This document shows, piece by piece, positions 8,546-18,243 of a stretch of DNA of 59,796 nt. Both the position numbers and the translations under genes were made by a program. The DNA is taken from positions 1-59,796 of the forward strand of contig JAIYBT010000018.1 of NCBI GenBank assembly GCA_027488395.1. The letters run 5' to 3'. The DNA comes from Methylophilaceae bacterium. GTDB taxonomy: Bacteria; Pseudomonadota; Gammaproteobacteria; Burkholderiales; Methylophilaceae. The first letter of the stretch is position 1; the number at the start of each line of letters is the position of its first letter. Under the pieces are notes generated by a model that saw only the letters and a list, made by a program, of their open reading frames with translations, was not told where the DNA came from and searched no databases.

Positions 8546-9760
8546 ATGAGTTTTCAACAAGGCTTAAGTGGTTTAAATGCAGCATCTAAATCGTTGGAGG
8601 TCATCGGCAACAACGTCTCTAACGCCAATACCGTCGGTTTCAAACAATCCCGCGCAGAATTTGCTGATGTGTTTGCTGCCTCCTTAAATGGCAGTGGCGC
8701 CGCCCAAATTGGGATCGGCACCAAAGTGGCAACCGTCGCGCAACAGTTTACGCAAGGCAATATTAGTGCAACCAACAACACGCTGGATGTCGCAATCAAT
8801 GGCGGTGGTTTTTTTAGATTAAGTAACAATGGTGCAGTAACTTACTCGCGTAATGGTCAATTTCAACTGGATAAAAACGGCTACATTGTGACCAGTGATG
8901 GCAAGCGCTTGATGGGTAATAGTGCCGCTAATTTAAACGGCTCCACCCCGGTTGAAATTCAAATTGATACCAGCGACCTACAGCCGTCATCGACCACTAA
9001 AGTCACTGGACAGCTTAATTTAAATTCTGATAGCGCGATTATTGATCAAGCCTTGACCCCGTTTGACCCGCTCGATCCTGAAAGCTATACCAACTCAACT
9101 GCAATTACTGTGTATGACAATTTAGGCAACTCGCATACGATACAAAACTATTTTGTAAAAACCGCGGCCAATAACTGGAATGTGTATACCACCGCCGATG
9201 GTAACAATATTACACCTGCCACGACACCCGTCCTGCGTTTTACCAATACCGGTGGCTTTGATGCAGCCAACTCAACGGTTGGCAATGTGACATTTACGCC
9301 AGCCACGGGCTCTGGAGCCGTCACGTTAGAACTCGATTATTCAGACAGTACCCAGTATGGCGCCACCTTTAGTGTGAATAAATTAAGCCAAGATGGCTAT
9401 TCCTCTGGACGTATTGCCAGTTTCACTGTTGGCGATAGTGGCATTATTTTGGGCCGCTACACCAATGGTCAATCCGAAGAGTTAGGCCGTGTTGTATTGG
9501 CAAACTTTGTAAACCCAAATGGCTTAAAGTCACTCGGCGGTAATCAGTGGCAAGCGTCATTTGAATCTGGGGACGAACTGGTGGGCGCGCCTGGCAGTAG
9601 CACTTTAGGCGTGTTGCAGTCTTCAGCACTGGAAGATTCCAACGTGGACCTCACGGCTGAACTGGTCAATATGATCACTGCGCAACGTATTTACCAAGCC
9701 AATGCGCAAACCGTGAAAACCCAAGACCAGGTACTTCAAACCTTGGTCAACTTAAGATAA
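8546..9760 (+). CDS. flgE: Flagellar hook protein FlgE
   Basis: 404 aa. N-terminal rod/hook motif (FQQGLSGLNAASKSLEVIG, then NNVSNANTVGFKQSRAEF), central D1/D2 hook domains, and the C-terminal helix NVDLTAELVNMITAQRIYQ. The length is close to enterobacterial FlgE (about 400), so there is no large insertion. The hook is built outside the cell on the distal rod under the FlgD cap; its length would be set by FliK (a second FliK-like gene is also present here). AGGAG at 8533-8537 lies 8 bases from the start. Confidence 0.97.
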   Translation: MSFQQGLSGLNAASKSLEVIGNNVSNANTVGFKQSRAEFADVFAASLNGSGAAQIGIGTKVATVAQQFTQGNISATNNTLDVAINGGGFFRLSNNGAVTYSRNGQFQLDKNGYIVTSDGKRLMGNSAANLNGSTPVEIQIDTSDLQPSSTTKVTGQLNLNSDSAIIDQALTPFDPLDPESYTNSTAITVYDNLGNSHTIQNYFVKTAANNWNVYTTADGNNITPATTPVLRFTNTGGFDAANSTVGNVTFTPATGSGAVTLELDYSDSTQYGATFSVNKLSQDGYSSGRIASFTVGDSGIILGRYTNGQSEELGRVVLANFVNPNGLKSLGGNQWQASFESGDELVGAPGSSTLGVLQSSALEDSNVDLTAELVNMITAQRIYQANAQTVKTQDQVLQTLVNLR

Positions 9761-9804
9761 CACCTTTAATCGTTGATTAAGCTGATGGCAATGAAGGAAA
9801 CAGC

Positions 9805-10548
9805 ATGGACCGTTTGATTTATACCGCAATGACTGGCGCCAAGCATATCTTGGAGCAACAAGCGACCACCGCACATAACTTAGCCAACGCCACCACCACT
9901 GGCTTTAAAGCGCAGATCGACAGTTTTCGCGCGGTGCCAATATTGGGGCAAGGCTTGCCGACGCGCGCTTTTGTGGTCGATGCCACCGTAGGTACGGATT
10001 TTAAATCTGGCAGCATCGAACAAACGGGACGCGAGCTGGATGTGGCCGTGCAAGGGGATGGTTGGATTGCCGTGCAACGACCCGATGGGTCGGAAGGCTA
10101 TACCCGCAATGGTGCGCTAAAAATCAACGAAAATGGTCAATTGCAAACCGCCAATGGTTTAAATGTGATGGGCGATGGCGGACCGATTAGCATTCCGCCC
10201 AATGTCACCATCAGCATCGCCAAAGACGGCACGATTTCGAGTGCGAACAATAATACAGCACCGGGTGCCACCACGGTGGTGGCCACCCTCAAGCTGGCCA
10301 ACCCACCCGCCAACAGCTTAAAACGCGCAGAAGATGGCGTGTTTGTCACCAATGATGGTCGTCCAGTACCCGCAGACCCTAACGTGAGAGTGGTCGGTGG
10401 CGCCCTAGAAAGCAGTAACGTCAGCGTGGTGGAAACCATGGTCAACATGATCAGTTTGGCCAGACAATTTGAGATGCAAATGAAGATGCTTGAAAACGCT
10501 CAAAACAACGCAGGAAAAGCCGACCAACTCTTTAATATGAATGCTTAA
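9805..10548 (+). CDS. flgF: Flagellar proximal rod protein FlgF
   Basis: 247 aa. Begins MDRLIYTAMTGAKHILEQQ, then HNLANATTTGFKAQIDSFRA, the FlgF form of the rod motif; the middle carries GDGWIAVQRPDGSEGYTRNG and the end carries NVSVVETMVNMISLARQFE. It belongs to the proximal rod, with FlgB and FlgC. It follows flgE by 44 bases with AAGGAAACAGC before the ATG. Confidence 0.97.
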   Translation: MDRLIYTAMTGAKHILEQQATTAHNLANATTTGFKAQIDSFRAVPILGQGLPTRAFVVDATVGTDFKSGSIEQTGRELDVAVQGDGWIAVQRPDGSEGYTRNGALKINENGQLQTANGLNVMGDGGPISIPPNVTISIAKDGTISSANNNTAPGATTVVATLKLANPPANSLKRAEDGVFVTNDGRPVPADPNVRVVGGALESSNVSVVETMVNMISLARQFEMQMKMLENAQNNAGKADQLFNMNA

Positions 10549-10603
10549 GATCAGGCATACCATCCTTATGATTAGCCGCGTCAATACGCAATTGGAGTAA
10601 ACA

Positions 10604-11386
10604 ATGATACGTTCATTATGGATTTCTAAAACGGGTCTGGATGCGCAACAAACGCAAATGGATGTGATTTCAAACAACTTGGCCAACGTCAGCACCAGTG
10701 GTTTTAAACGCTCGCGTGCCGTATTTGAGGATTTGCTGTATCAAAATATCCGTCAAGTCGGGGCGCAAACCTCGCAACAAAGCCAATCCCCAAGTGGCTT
10801 ACAGTTGGGCACGGGGGTGAAACCTGTGGCCACAGAACGTATTTTTACCCAAGGCAATCTGCAACAGACCAGTAACGATAAAGATGTTGCGATTCAAGGC
10901 CAAGGCTTTTTTCAAATTTTACTGCCCGATGGCACCACAGGCTATACCCGTGATGGCTCGTTTCAAATTGATAACCAAGGTCAGTTGGTAACCTCTAGTG
11001 GCTATCCACTGCAGCCTGCTGTCACCGTGCCTGCGAATGCGCAAAGCCTGACCATCGGTCGCGATGGCGTGGTATCGATCACCACGCCTAATTCAGCGGC
11101 CACCACGCAAATCGGCAGCTTGCAATTGGCTACTTTTATCAATCCGGCCGGTTTGCAAAGCAAAGGTGAAAACTTGTATGTAGAAACCACCGCCTCGGGC
11201 AACCCTAACCCCAATACACCCGGCACCAACGGCGCGGGCTTATTAACCCAAGGCTATGTGGAAACCTCGAACGTGAACGTGGTGGAAGAATTGGTCAGCA
11301 TGATTCAAACCCAACGTGCGTATGAGATTAACAGTAAAGCGATCACCACTTCTGATCAAATGCTGCAAAAACTATCGCAGATGTAA
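10604..11386 (+). CDS. flgG: Flagellar distal rod protein FlgG
   Basis: 260 aa, exactly the usual length. [19 protein letters not shown] plus [20 protein letters not shown] at the N-terminus, [20 protein letters not shown] in the middle, and [19 protein letters not shown] at the C-terminus. FlgG forms the stiff distal rod that passes through the P and L rings. The operon continues into flgH after 15 bases. Confidence 0.98.
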   Translation: MIRSLWISKTGLDAQQTQMDVISNNLANVSTSGFKRSRAVFEDLLYQNIRQVGAQTSQQSQSPSGLQLGTGVKPVATERIFTQGNLQQTSNDKDVAIQGQGFFQILLPDGTTGYTRDGSFQIDNQGQLVTSSGYPLQPAVTVPANAQSLTIGRDGVVSITTPNSAATTQIGSLQLATFINPAGLQSKGENLYVETTASGNPNPNTPGTNGAGLLTQGYVETSNVNVVEELVSMIQTQRAYEINSKAITTSDQMLQKLSQM

Positions 11387-11401
11387 CCAAGGATTAAGCC
11401 T

Positions 11402-12106
11402 ATGACCAAGATCCGCTCATCCCTGTGTGTTTTTTGTTGCTCGTCGTTGCAGATTGGCATCCAACGCGCCTGTGCGGCGACATTTGCGCTGTGGCTCACC
11501 GCATGTGCGGTGACCCCAAGCAGCATCGTACACACGCCCACGACCAGTAAACCCTCTGCCATTGCTGTTGCAAACCGCAGTGAAGGCGCTATTTTTAATC
11601 AGGCTGGCTATCGACCTTTATTTGAAGACCGTAGACCGCGCTATGTGGGCGACATTGTCACCATCACCATCACCGAAAATACGGTCGCGACCAAAGCCAA
11701 CGATAACGATAAAAGTAAAGACTCAAGCAATACAGGCTCGATTACAGCGTTGTTAGGCAAAGCGTTCCCTAAAGCCTCGGTGAATGCAAATTCAAGTGGT
11801 AGTTATACAGATTCAACCAATGCGGATGCCAGCAACACGTTTACGGGATCGGTCACGGCCACCGTGGTGGAGGTATTACCCAATGGCTTTTTAGTGGTGA
11901 GTGGTGAAAAGCAAATCGGCATGGATAAAGGCACTGAATATGTGCGTTTTTCAGGCGTGATTAACCCTGACACCATTACCTTAGGCAATATGGTGCCCTC
12001 CACCAAAGTCGCGGACGCACGGATTGAATACCGTACCAATACCAAGTTGGATGCGGCAGAAGTGGTGGCTATTTTTTCCCGCTTTTTTATGACTGTTTTG
12101 CCCTAG
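11402..12106 (+). CDS. flgH: Flagellar L-ring lipoprotein FlgH
   Basis: 234 aa. The lipobox LTAC (about residues 32-35) after a hydrophobic stretch predicts a lipid-modified outer-membrane protein; the export segment is unusually long before it (about 34 residues with four other Cys). The mature part has the FlgH pattern IFNQAGYRPLFEDRRPRYVGD and ITITENTVATKAN, then NGFLVVSGEKQI and the C-terminal VVAIFSRFFMTVLP. It forms the outer-membrane bushing around the rod with FlgI below it. The stop is one base before the flgI start. Confidence 0.96.
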   Translation: MTKIRSSLCVFCCSSLQIGIQRACAATFALWLTACAVTPSSIVHTPTTSKPSAIAVANRSEGAIFNQAGYRPLFEDRRPRYVGDIVTITITENTVATKANDNDKSKDSSNTGSITALLGKAFPKASVNANSSGSYTDSTNADASNTFTGSVTATVVEVLPNGFLVVSGEKQIGMDKGTEYVRFSGVINPDTITLGNMVPSTKVADARIEYRTNTKLDAAEVVAIFSRFFMTVLP

Positions 12107-12107
12107 G

Positions 12108-13259
12108 ATGCGCATCATGCACGCTCGGCTGATTGTAATCACACGTCAATATGCTTACCTCTCACATGCGTTGTGCTGGTTGCTATGTGCCTGCTTGCTT
12201 GGGTTATCAACCACCACACACGCCGAGCGCATTAAAGATATCAGCAATATCCAAGGCGTGCGCGCCAACCAGTTATTAGGCTATGGCTTAGTCGTGGGCT
12301 TAGATGGCACGGGCGACCAAACCACGCAAACACCGTTTACGGTACAAAGCATTATCAGCATGATGAACCAGCTCGGCATCACTCTGCCCCCTGGCACCAA
12401 TTTGCAATTAAAAAATGTGGCAGCGGTGATGGTGACCAGTACCCTGCCCGCGTTCGCCCAACCCGGTCAAACCATGGATGTCACGGTATCCTCTTTAGGC
12501 AATGCCAAAAGTTTACGCGGAGGCACCTTGGTGATGACGCCCTTGAAAGGTGCGGATGGCCAAATTTACGCCATGGCACAAGGCAACTTGGTGGTCGGTG
12601 GTGTAGGCGCAGCTGCCAACGGCAGTCAAACCCAAATCAACCATTTGAGTGTGGGCCGTATTTCAGAAGGGGCTACCGTAGAGCGCGCTTTACCTAACAC
12701 GCTGCTGAGCCAGGAAGTAGTCAAACTCGAACTGAAAGAAAGCGATTTTTCGACTGCCAATAATGTGGTGGAAGCCATCAATAAAAAATTTGGTGCGCAA
12801 ACGGCACAAGCAGAGAGCGGCCGAGTGATTCAAGTACGGCCTCCAGAAAACATGAGCCGTGTAGCTTTTTTAGCCAATTTAGAAACCGTGAATGTTGCGC
12901 TTGCCGCGACCCCAGCCAAGATTATATTGAATGCGCGCACGGGTTCAGTGGTGATGAATAAAGCAGTCACGTTAGATAGCTGTGCTGTTTCCCATGGCAA
13001 TTTATCTGTGGTGATCAATACCTCGCCTGTGATTAGCCAACCTGGTGCGTTCTCCAATGGACAAACCGTATCCACCGCGGTATCCGAAATCAACATTAAT
13101 AAAGAACCCGGCAAAGTTTTAAAACTGAACAATGGTGCCAATCTAGCCGATGTGGTCAAAGCGCTCAATTCTATTGGCACCACGCCGCAAGATTTGTTGG
13201 CGATTTTACAAGCGATGAAAGCGGCTGGCGCTCTCAATGCCGAGCTGGAAGTGATTTAA
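12108..13259 (+). CDS. flgI: Flagellar P-ring protein FlgI
   Basis: 383 aa. Signal peptide over residues ~15-40 (ALCWLLCACLLGLSTTTHA, cleavage before ERIKDI). The mature N-terminus IKDISNIQGVRANQLLGYGL and the following VVGLDGTGDQ are the strict FlgI signature. The C-terminus has NNGANLADVVKALNSIGTTP and LLAILQAMKAAGALNAELE. The periplasmic protein assembles the P ring in the peptidoglycan layer with FlgA as helper. ATG 12108 lies one base after flgH; an in-frame ATG at 12117 is an alternative. Confidence 0.97.
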   Translation: MRIMHARLIVITRQYAYLSHALCWLLCACLLGLSTTTHAERIKDISNIQGVRANQLLGYGLVVGLDGTGDQTTQTPFTVQSIISMMNQLGITLPPGTNLQLKNVAAVMVTSTLPAFAQPGQTMDVTVSSLGNAKSLRGGTLVMTPLKGADGQIYAMAQGNLVVGGVGAAANGSQTQINHLSVGRISEGATVERALPNTLLSQEVVKLELKESDFSTANNVVEAINKKFGAQTAQAESGRVIQVRPPENMSRVAFLANLETVNVALAATPAKIILNARTGSVVMNKAVTLDSCAVSHGNLSVVINTSPVISQPGAFSNGQTVSTAVSEININKEPGKVLKLNNGANLADVVKALNSIGTTPQDLLAILQAMKAAGALNAELEVI

Positions 13260-13272
13260 CAGGCACACTGAC

Positions 13273-14541
13273 ATGGCCGCACGCATCGATCCTCACAGCT
13301 TGGCAATTGACAGCAATGCGCTGAATGGCCTCAAACGGTCTGCACAAAACGAGTCACCCGAATCTATCCGCGCGGCAGCCAAGCAGTTTGAAGCCGTGTT
13401 AATGAACATGATGCTCAAAAGCATGCGTGACACGGTACCGCAAGATGGTCCGATGGATAGCGAGCAAATTAAAATGTTTATGGGCATGTTGGATCAACAA
13501 CTCAGCACCCATTTAAGCCAAAAAGGCTTGGGACTGGCAGATGTGTTGACCAAACAACTCAGTAAATTACGTCAAGGCACGCCGATGCCTGCTGAGCCGT
13601 TGCATGCCCCTCACACGGGGTTACAACAAAGCTTGCTTGCCAATAGCGCACAACGCACCTCCATTAGTGATGCAACCGCTTTAAACAATCCGTCACTCTC
13701 AAACCAGTGGCAACCCACAACGCAAGCACCCGCAGTGACAATCGATCACAGAGTGTCCGCTGGCAATTTACAAAGCAATGTGCCTGGCACCGTTGGCGTG
13801 GCAGCATTTTTAAACCCACTGCCCAGCCCGTTGAATCCAATGTCTGACCAGCGTGAAGGGCCGCTACCTCCCACCAGTCAACACGATCATCCGCCAACCA
13901 GCGCTGCGCCAGAACTCTCCAACAAACAGAGTGCAACCCAAAAGTTGATCCAAGCCTATCAAGCGCTTGCTGGCTATCAATCCCAGTTTGCTGAGGCCGA
14001 ACCCGTTACTTTTCCTGCACTGAGCCCAACGCAATTTAGCCAAGCCTTTGCCCAAAAAGCCACACTGGCTGCGACACAAACCGCCTCTAAAACAACGCAA
14101 TTTATCGCACGCATGTTGCCACACGCCGAGGCCGCCAGCGTCATGAGCGGGATACCCGCTAAATTTATGGTGGGGCAAGCGGCGCTTGAGAGTGGTTGGG
14201 GTAAACATGCGATTACAACTGCAGACGGTCAACCCAGCCATAACTTGTTTGGGATTAAAGCGGATGCCCATTGGAAAGGCAAAGTAGCAACCAGTGTGAC
14301 CACTGAATATATCAATGGTATCAAGCACAATCGGGTAGAAAATTTTCGTGCGTATGACAGCTATACCGATGCGTTTTTTGATTATGCAAGACTGATTTCG
14401 CAACAGCCCCGATATCAACAGGCCATGCAAAATACGCATGATGGTCACGCATATGCGCATGCTTTGCAACGCGCTGGCTATGCCACAGATCCGCACTATG
14501 GACAAAAATTAGCGAGTCTAATTGCACAAATACGCACCTAA
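13273..14541 (+). CDS. flgJ: Bifunctional rod-cap/peptidoglycan hydrolase FlgJ
   Basis: 422 aa, clearly longer than enterobacterial FlgJ (about 315). The N-terminal rod-binding domain (residues ~20-95, AKQFEAVLMNMMLKSMRDT) is joined by a ~165-residue linker rich in Pro, Ser, Gln and Ala to a C-terminal glucosaminidase-like domain (~265-422). The hydrolase has the likely catalytic Glu in GQAALESGWGKHAI, then NLFGIKAD and ENFRAYDSYTDAFFDYA. It would cap the growing rod and cut a hole in the murein. The extra length lies in the linker, which looks disordered. Last gene of the flgB-J run; a sigma-28 promoter for flgKL starts shortly after its stop. Confidence 0.95.
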   Translation: MAARIDPHSLAIDSNALNGLKRSAQNESPESIRAAAKQFEAVLMNMMLKSMRDTVPQDGPMDSEQIKMFMGMLDQQLSTHLSQKGLGLADVLTKQLSKLRQGTPMPAEPLHAPHTGLQQSLLANSAQRTSISDATALNNPSLSNQWQPTTQAPAVTIDHRVSAGNLQSNVPGTVGVAAFLNPLPSPLNPMSDQREGPLPPTSQHDHPPTSAAPELSNKQSATQKLIQAYQALAGYQSQFAEAEPVTFPALSPTQFSQAFAQKATLAATQTASKTTQFIARMLPHAEAASVMSGIPAKFMVGQAALESGWGKHAITTADGQPSHNLFGIKADAHWKGKVATSVTTEYINGIKHNRVENFRAYDSYTDAFFDYARLISQQPRYQQAMQNTHDGHAYAHALQRAGYATDPHYGQKLASLIAQIRT

Positions 14542-14559
14542 CACCCCTTTAAATAAGAT

Positions 14560-14586
14560 TAAAGAAACTTTAAATAATGCCGTTAG
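14560..14586 (+). promoter_or_regulatory. Sigma-28 promoter of flgKL
   Basis: TAAA at 14560-14563, exactly 15 bases, then GCCGTTAG at 14579-14586, which matches the -10 consensus GCCGATAA at six of eight positions. It lies 60 bases before the chosen flgK start, in the gap after flgJ, where a class III promoter is expected. Confidence 0.7.
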
Positions 14587-14646
14587 GCAAGCTAATGTGA
14601 GTAAAACGTCAATCTGTACTGCATGTGTACAGATGAAAAGGCCCCT

Positions 14647-16296
14647 ATGTCAAATATTCTAAATATTGGTAAATCCGCCCTCAATGCTGCGCAAATCGGC
14701 ATTGCGACCACGGGGCACAATATTGCTAACGCCTCTACACCAGGCTTTAATCGACAAGTGATTGTGCAATCAGCCGCACAAGCACAAAACTTTGGCTATG
14801 GGTTTGTGGGACAAGGCACGGATATTACTGGGGTGGAGCGTGTGTACAACGCAACCTTAGCGAAACAAATGCTGAACACCTCAGCCAACAGTGCGGCAAG
14901 CAGTACCTATTATGCGCAAATCGGCGAGGTCAATAGCATGTTGTCAGACCCTGCAGCAGGGTTAAACCCGGTGATGACGCAGTTTTTTAGTGCCGTGAAT
15001 GCGGTGACGGCCAATCCCAGTGACCCTGCAACCCGACAAACCTTAATTTCTTCAGCCAACTCAATGGTGAGTCGCTTTGGCGCGCTGAATAATCGCTTAG
15101 ATGAAATACGCAACAGTTTAAATACGCAAATTACGGCCTCGGTCAGCACGGTCAATAGTTATGCCAAACAAATTTCTGATCTGAACACCGTGATTGATCG
15201 CGCGTTAAGCTCGACAGGTAATCCACCCAACGATCTGATGGATCAACGTGATTTATTAGTGAGTGAGTTAAGCAAACAAATTAAAACCAATGTCGTGCAA
15301 CAATCTGATGGGCGTTATAACGTGTTTGTTGGCAATGGCATGCCGTTAGTGGTGGGTAACGAAACCTATGATTTGTTCACCAAACCCAATGACACCGATC
15401 CTAATCGATTAGAAATTGCATACGGTGACCGAGATAGTCCAAAGATTATTAATAGCAACACTTTGCAAGGTGGTGCATTGGGTGGCATCTTGCAATTTCG
15501 CAATGAAACCCTAGACACCGTACAAAACCAAATCGGTCAGCTGGCCACCACAATCGCAACCCAATTTAACACCCAGCATAAACAAGGGTTTGATTTAAAT
15601 GGCAATGCTGGTCAAGATTTTTTTAATGTGGGGGCGCCGGTTGCGGTCAGTAGCAGCAATAATAGCGATCCCAGTAAATTGGCCAGTGCCACGGTGGTCA
15701 ATGCAGGGCTCTTGACCAGTAGTGATTACACGGTGAAATACACGGGTGGGCAATACAATATTACCCGCAACAATGATAAAACGGTATTTACCAATGTGAC
15801 CATGCCCGCCACGATCGACGGCATTCAGATTAGCGTCAACACCAGCACGCCATCTGAAGGCGATGAATACGCGATTAAACCCACACGGTTTTCAGCCAGC
15901 AACTTAAGTTTGGCGTTTGAGGATGTGAATAAACTCGCATTTGCCAGCAGCGCCACTTCTGGTGAAAGCGATAACCGCAATGGTTTATTGTTATCTGCCC
16001 TGCAAAATGGTGCCAATGTCAATTTATCGACAGGCACAGCAAACCGAAATTATGCACAAGCTTTTGCAACCATGGTCAGTGGCGTTGGCACCAAAACCAA
16101 TGAAATGATGATTACCAGCAAAGCCGATGCAAGCGCGATGGAAAACGCATCCAGTGCAATGCAATCAGAATCTGGCGTGAACTTAGACGAAGAAGCCGCC
16201 AATTTACTGCGTTATCAACAAGCGTATCAAGCCGCTGGCAAGATGATGCAAATTGCCAGCCAATTGTTTGAATTGTTATTACAGTTAGGGCAATAA
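14647..16296 (+). CDS. flgK: Hook-filament junction protein FlgK (HAP1)
   Basis: 549 aa from ATG 14647 (SNILNIGKSALNAAQIGIA follows). An upstream in-frame ATG at 14623 exists, but AAAAGG at 14636-14641 is well placed for 14647, and family members begin here. N-terminal motif GHNIANASTPGFNRQ; the C-terminus has ESGVNLDEEAANLLRYQQA and AYQAAGKMMQIASQLFE, which pair to form the coiled coil. FlgK connects the hook to FlgL and the filament; FlgN is its export chaperone. Confidence 0.97.
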   Translation: MSNILNIGKSALNAAQIGIATTGHNIANASTPGFNRQVIVQSAAQAQNFGYGFVGQGTDITGVERVYNATLAKQMLNTSANSAASSTYYAQIGEVNSMLSDPAAGLNPVMTQFFSAVNAVTANPSDPATRQTLISSANSMVSRFGALNNRLDEIRNSLNTQITASVSTVNSYAKQISDLNTVIDRALSSTGNPPNDLMDQRDLLVSELSKQIKTNVVQQSDGRYNVFVGNGMPLVVGNETYDLFTKPNDTDPNRLEIAYGDRDSPKIINSNTLQGGALGGILQFRNETLDTVQNQIGQLATTIATQFNTQHKQGFDLNGNAGQDFFNVGAPVAVSSSNNSDPSKLASATVVNAGLLTSSDYTVKYTGGQYNITRNNDKTVFTNVTMPATIDGIQISVNTSTPSEGDEYAIKPTRFSASNLSLAFEDVNKLAFASSATSGESDNRNGLLLSALQNGANVNLSTGTANRNYAQAFATMVSGVGTKTNEMMITSKADASAMENASSAMQSESGVNLDEEAANLLRYQQAYQAAGKMMQIASQLFELLLQLGQ

Positions 16297-16312
16297 CGCG
16301 AGGGCGTAAACC

Positions 16313-17218
16313 ATGAGAATCAGCACCAATACCGTATTTCAAACCGGCACCAATCGTTTGATGGATTTACAAAACGAGATGAGCAAGCTCAATGAGCAAA
16401 TCTCATCTGGCAAACGCGTTCGTTCTCCTGCGGATGACCCAATTGGGTCAGCACGGATACTCGAGCTTGGTAATGCAAAAAACATGAACGAGACCTACAC
16501 CAATACGCGTTTATCGGCGCGTGGCTCGCTCGAAACCTATGAAAGTAATTTAACCAGTATCACCAATGTGGTGTTGGATGTGCAATCTTCTATCGTGGCA
16601 GCTGGCAACGGCAGTTACAATGACCAGCAACGTAAAAGTATTGCCACCGATCTCCAAGCACGGTTGGATAGCTTGGTGGGGCTTGCAAACGTAAAAGACG
16701 CGCAAGGCAAATATTTATACGCGGGCTATGATTCTGCCAACCCTGCATTTACAAATACAGGCACATTTCAAGGCGATAGCAACCGTATGGCGCTGCAAGT
16801 CGATGTACAACGACAAATGGCGGTCACCTTTACAGGCGATCAAGTGTTTCAGGCCAACGGCAATGATCTGTTTGCCACCTTGCAGGCTGCGGTCACGTTA
16901 CTCAACACCCCCATCACGGATGCAACCACCAAACAAAACCTGACCACTGGTTTAGCCACTGCCAACACCAATATGCAAGAGGCACTCGATCAGATCTTAA
17001 ATGTGCGTGCAGAAATTGGAAGCAAATTAAATGAACTCGATACCTTAGATGTGAACGGCAGTGATCTTGAGTTGCAATATACAAAATCATTATCTGCATT
17101 GGAAGATTTAGATTACACCGTGGCGTTGTCTGATTTAGCCAAGAAAAATACCATTTTAGAAGCAGCACAAAAATCCTTTGTACAAACCTCATCGTTGTAT
17201 TTATTTAGCTTTATTTAA
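16313..17218 (+). CDS. flgL: Hook-filament junction protein FlgL (HAP3)
   Basis: 301 aa. The flagellin-like N-terminus has MRISTNTVFQTGTNRLMDL and SGKRVRSPADDPIGSARI, and the C-terminus has DLDYTVALSDLAKKNTILEA, the flagellin-family ends without a variable domain. It binds on top of FlgK and seeds the filament. It follows flgK by 16 bases. Its last three bases overlap the end of the decayed secretion gene on the opposite strand. Confidence 0.97.
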   Translation: MRISTNTVFQTGTNRLMDLQNEMSKLNEQISSGKRVRSPADDPIGSARILELGNAKNMNETYTNTRLSARGSLETYESNLTSITNVVLDVQSSIVAAGNGSYNDQQRKSIATDLQARLDSLVGLANVKDAQGKYLYAGYDSANPAFTNTGTFQGDSNRMALQVDVQRQMAVTFTGDQVFQANGNDLFATLQAAVTLLNTPITDATTKQNLTTGLATANTNMQEALDQILNVRAEIGSKLNELDTLDVNGSDLELQYTKSLSALEDLDYTVALSDLAKKNTILEAAQKSFVQTSSLYLFSFI

Positions 17219-17970
17219 ATTTCTACATTTTGACTGACTTTCATCATGTATGCGTTGTAGACTTCACATTTGGTCAGATATTGCACACTCAAAACATCGG
17301 CTTGGTTGAGCGTATTGTTCACGTTGATTGAACCCACTAACCGCGGACAATGAATACAACGGTTACCAAATGAATCAAACACTAAATGACCGTTAATCGC
17401 TGGTAAAGTTATAACAAAGCACAATCTAGGCTACGTTGCTCGATATTTTTCCCTGGTATCAGCGACGCTGATGGTGTACCCAATTAAATCAGTGCTAATG
17501 CGGCTTTGATTATTGATACTGATCGCAGCATATTTGGCTTCAATCATTTGAATAATCACGCGCCCATCGGTGAATTGTTGTAGAGGAAGCACTGCGCGGG
17601 CAAAACTATAGCCTTGGGCCCGATAATATTCAGTGATTTTTTTGCAGGCTTGTTGCATGTCCGTAATGGTGTGCGTCTCCCCCTCATACTGTTTCACCAA
17701 ATCGTACAACGTCGCGGTATCAATGGAGACATTGCCATCGATGCTAATGTTTTTCACAGTAAACGGCGTGTTGTCTTGCACACCCAGCTCATCCGATTGC
17801 GGAATCACAATATTTTGCTGACTGGGTGTTGCGGGCAACTGCGGATTAATTTGTTGTTGCAGCGTACCCGCATTAGGCGTTTCTGCTGCATTGGCGGTTT
17901 GCATGAATGCCGTGGTGAAACACAGCACGGCCCAGTGAACCATTAAGGTGTAACGATGAAGTAACGTCAT
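17215..17970 (-). pseudogene. Decayed TpsB/FhaC-type two-partner secretion transporter
   Basis: From ATG 17970 a signal peptide (MTLLHRYTLMVHWAVLCFTT..., cleavage near NAAETP) leads into a clear POTRA_2 domain: FTVKNISIDGNVSIDTATLY, then YYRAQGYSFARAVLP and FTDGRVIIQMIEAKYAAISI. The frame is stopped by TAG at 17431-17433. The same frame then continues directly (17422 down to 17217) with GHLVFDSFGNRC and LVGSINVNNTLNQADVLSVQ, the start of the FhaC/ShlB beta-barrel. Between the two parts about 50 residues of the second POTRA domain are missing, and nearly all of the barrel is lost at flgL. Thus there is an internal deletion, a nonsense codon and a 3' truncation. No exoprotein partner is visible. 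It is a remnant outer-membrane pore for a haemagglutinin- or haemolysin-like protein. Confidence 0.82.
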
Positions 17971-18243
17971 GATTGTATTTAATTGATTAAGCGTTAAAAA
18001 AATAAAATAAAGAATACTTAACAAATCTTAAAACAGAAAACAACCACACTTTACAGCAAAAACCGATGAATTAAGGCCTTATATTCACATTTAATCTAAC
18101 ATGGTTTAATTTTTTTTAATGCATTTACAACCAATTCAAAACCCGCAGATGGTTTGCATCGTTATCTACAATGCCAATAAGACCGGTTTAAATCGTTCTT
18201 ATGCCTGAGCCACTGAACGGACGACGTTTGAAAATAGCACTTA

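Noticed and set aside
17215..17424. Separate small gene of 69 codons downstream of the POTRA fragment
   Set aside because: It is in the same frame as the POTRA fragment, matches the next part of the same protein family, and has no ribosome site, so it is part of the pseudogene.
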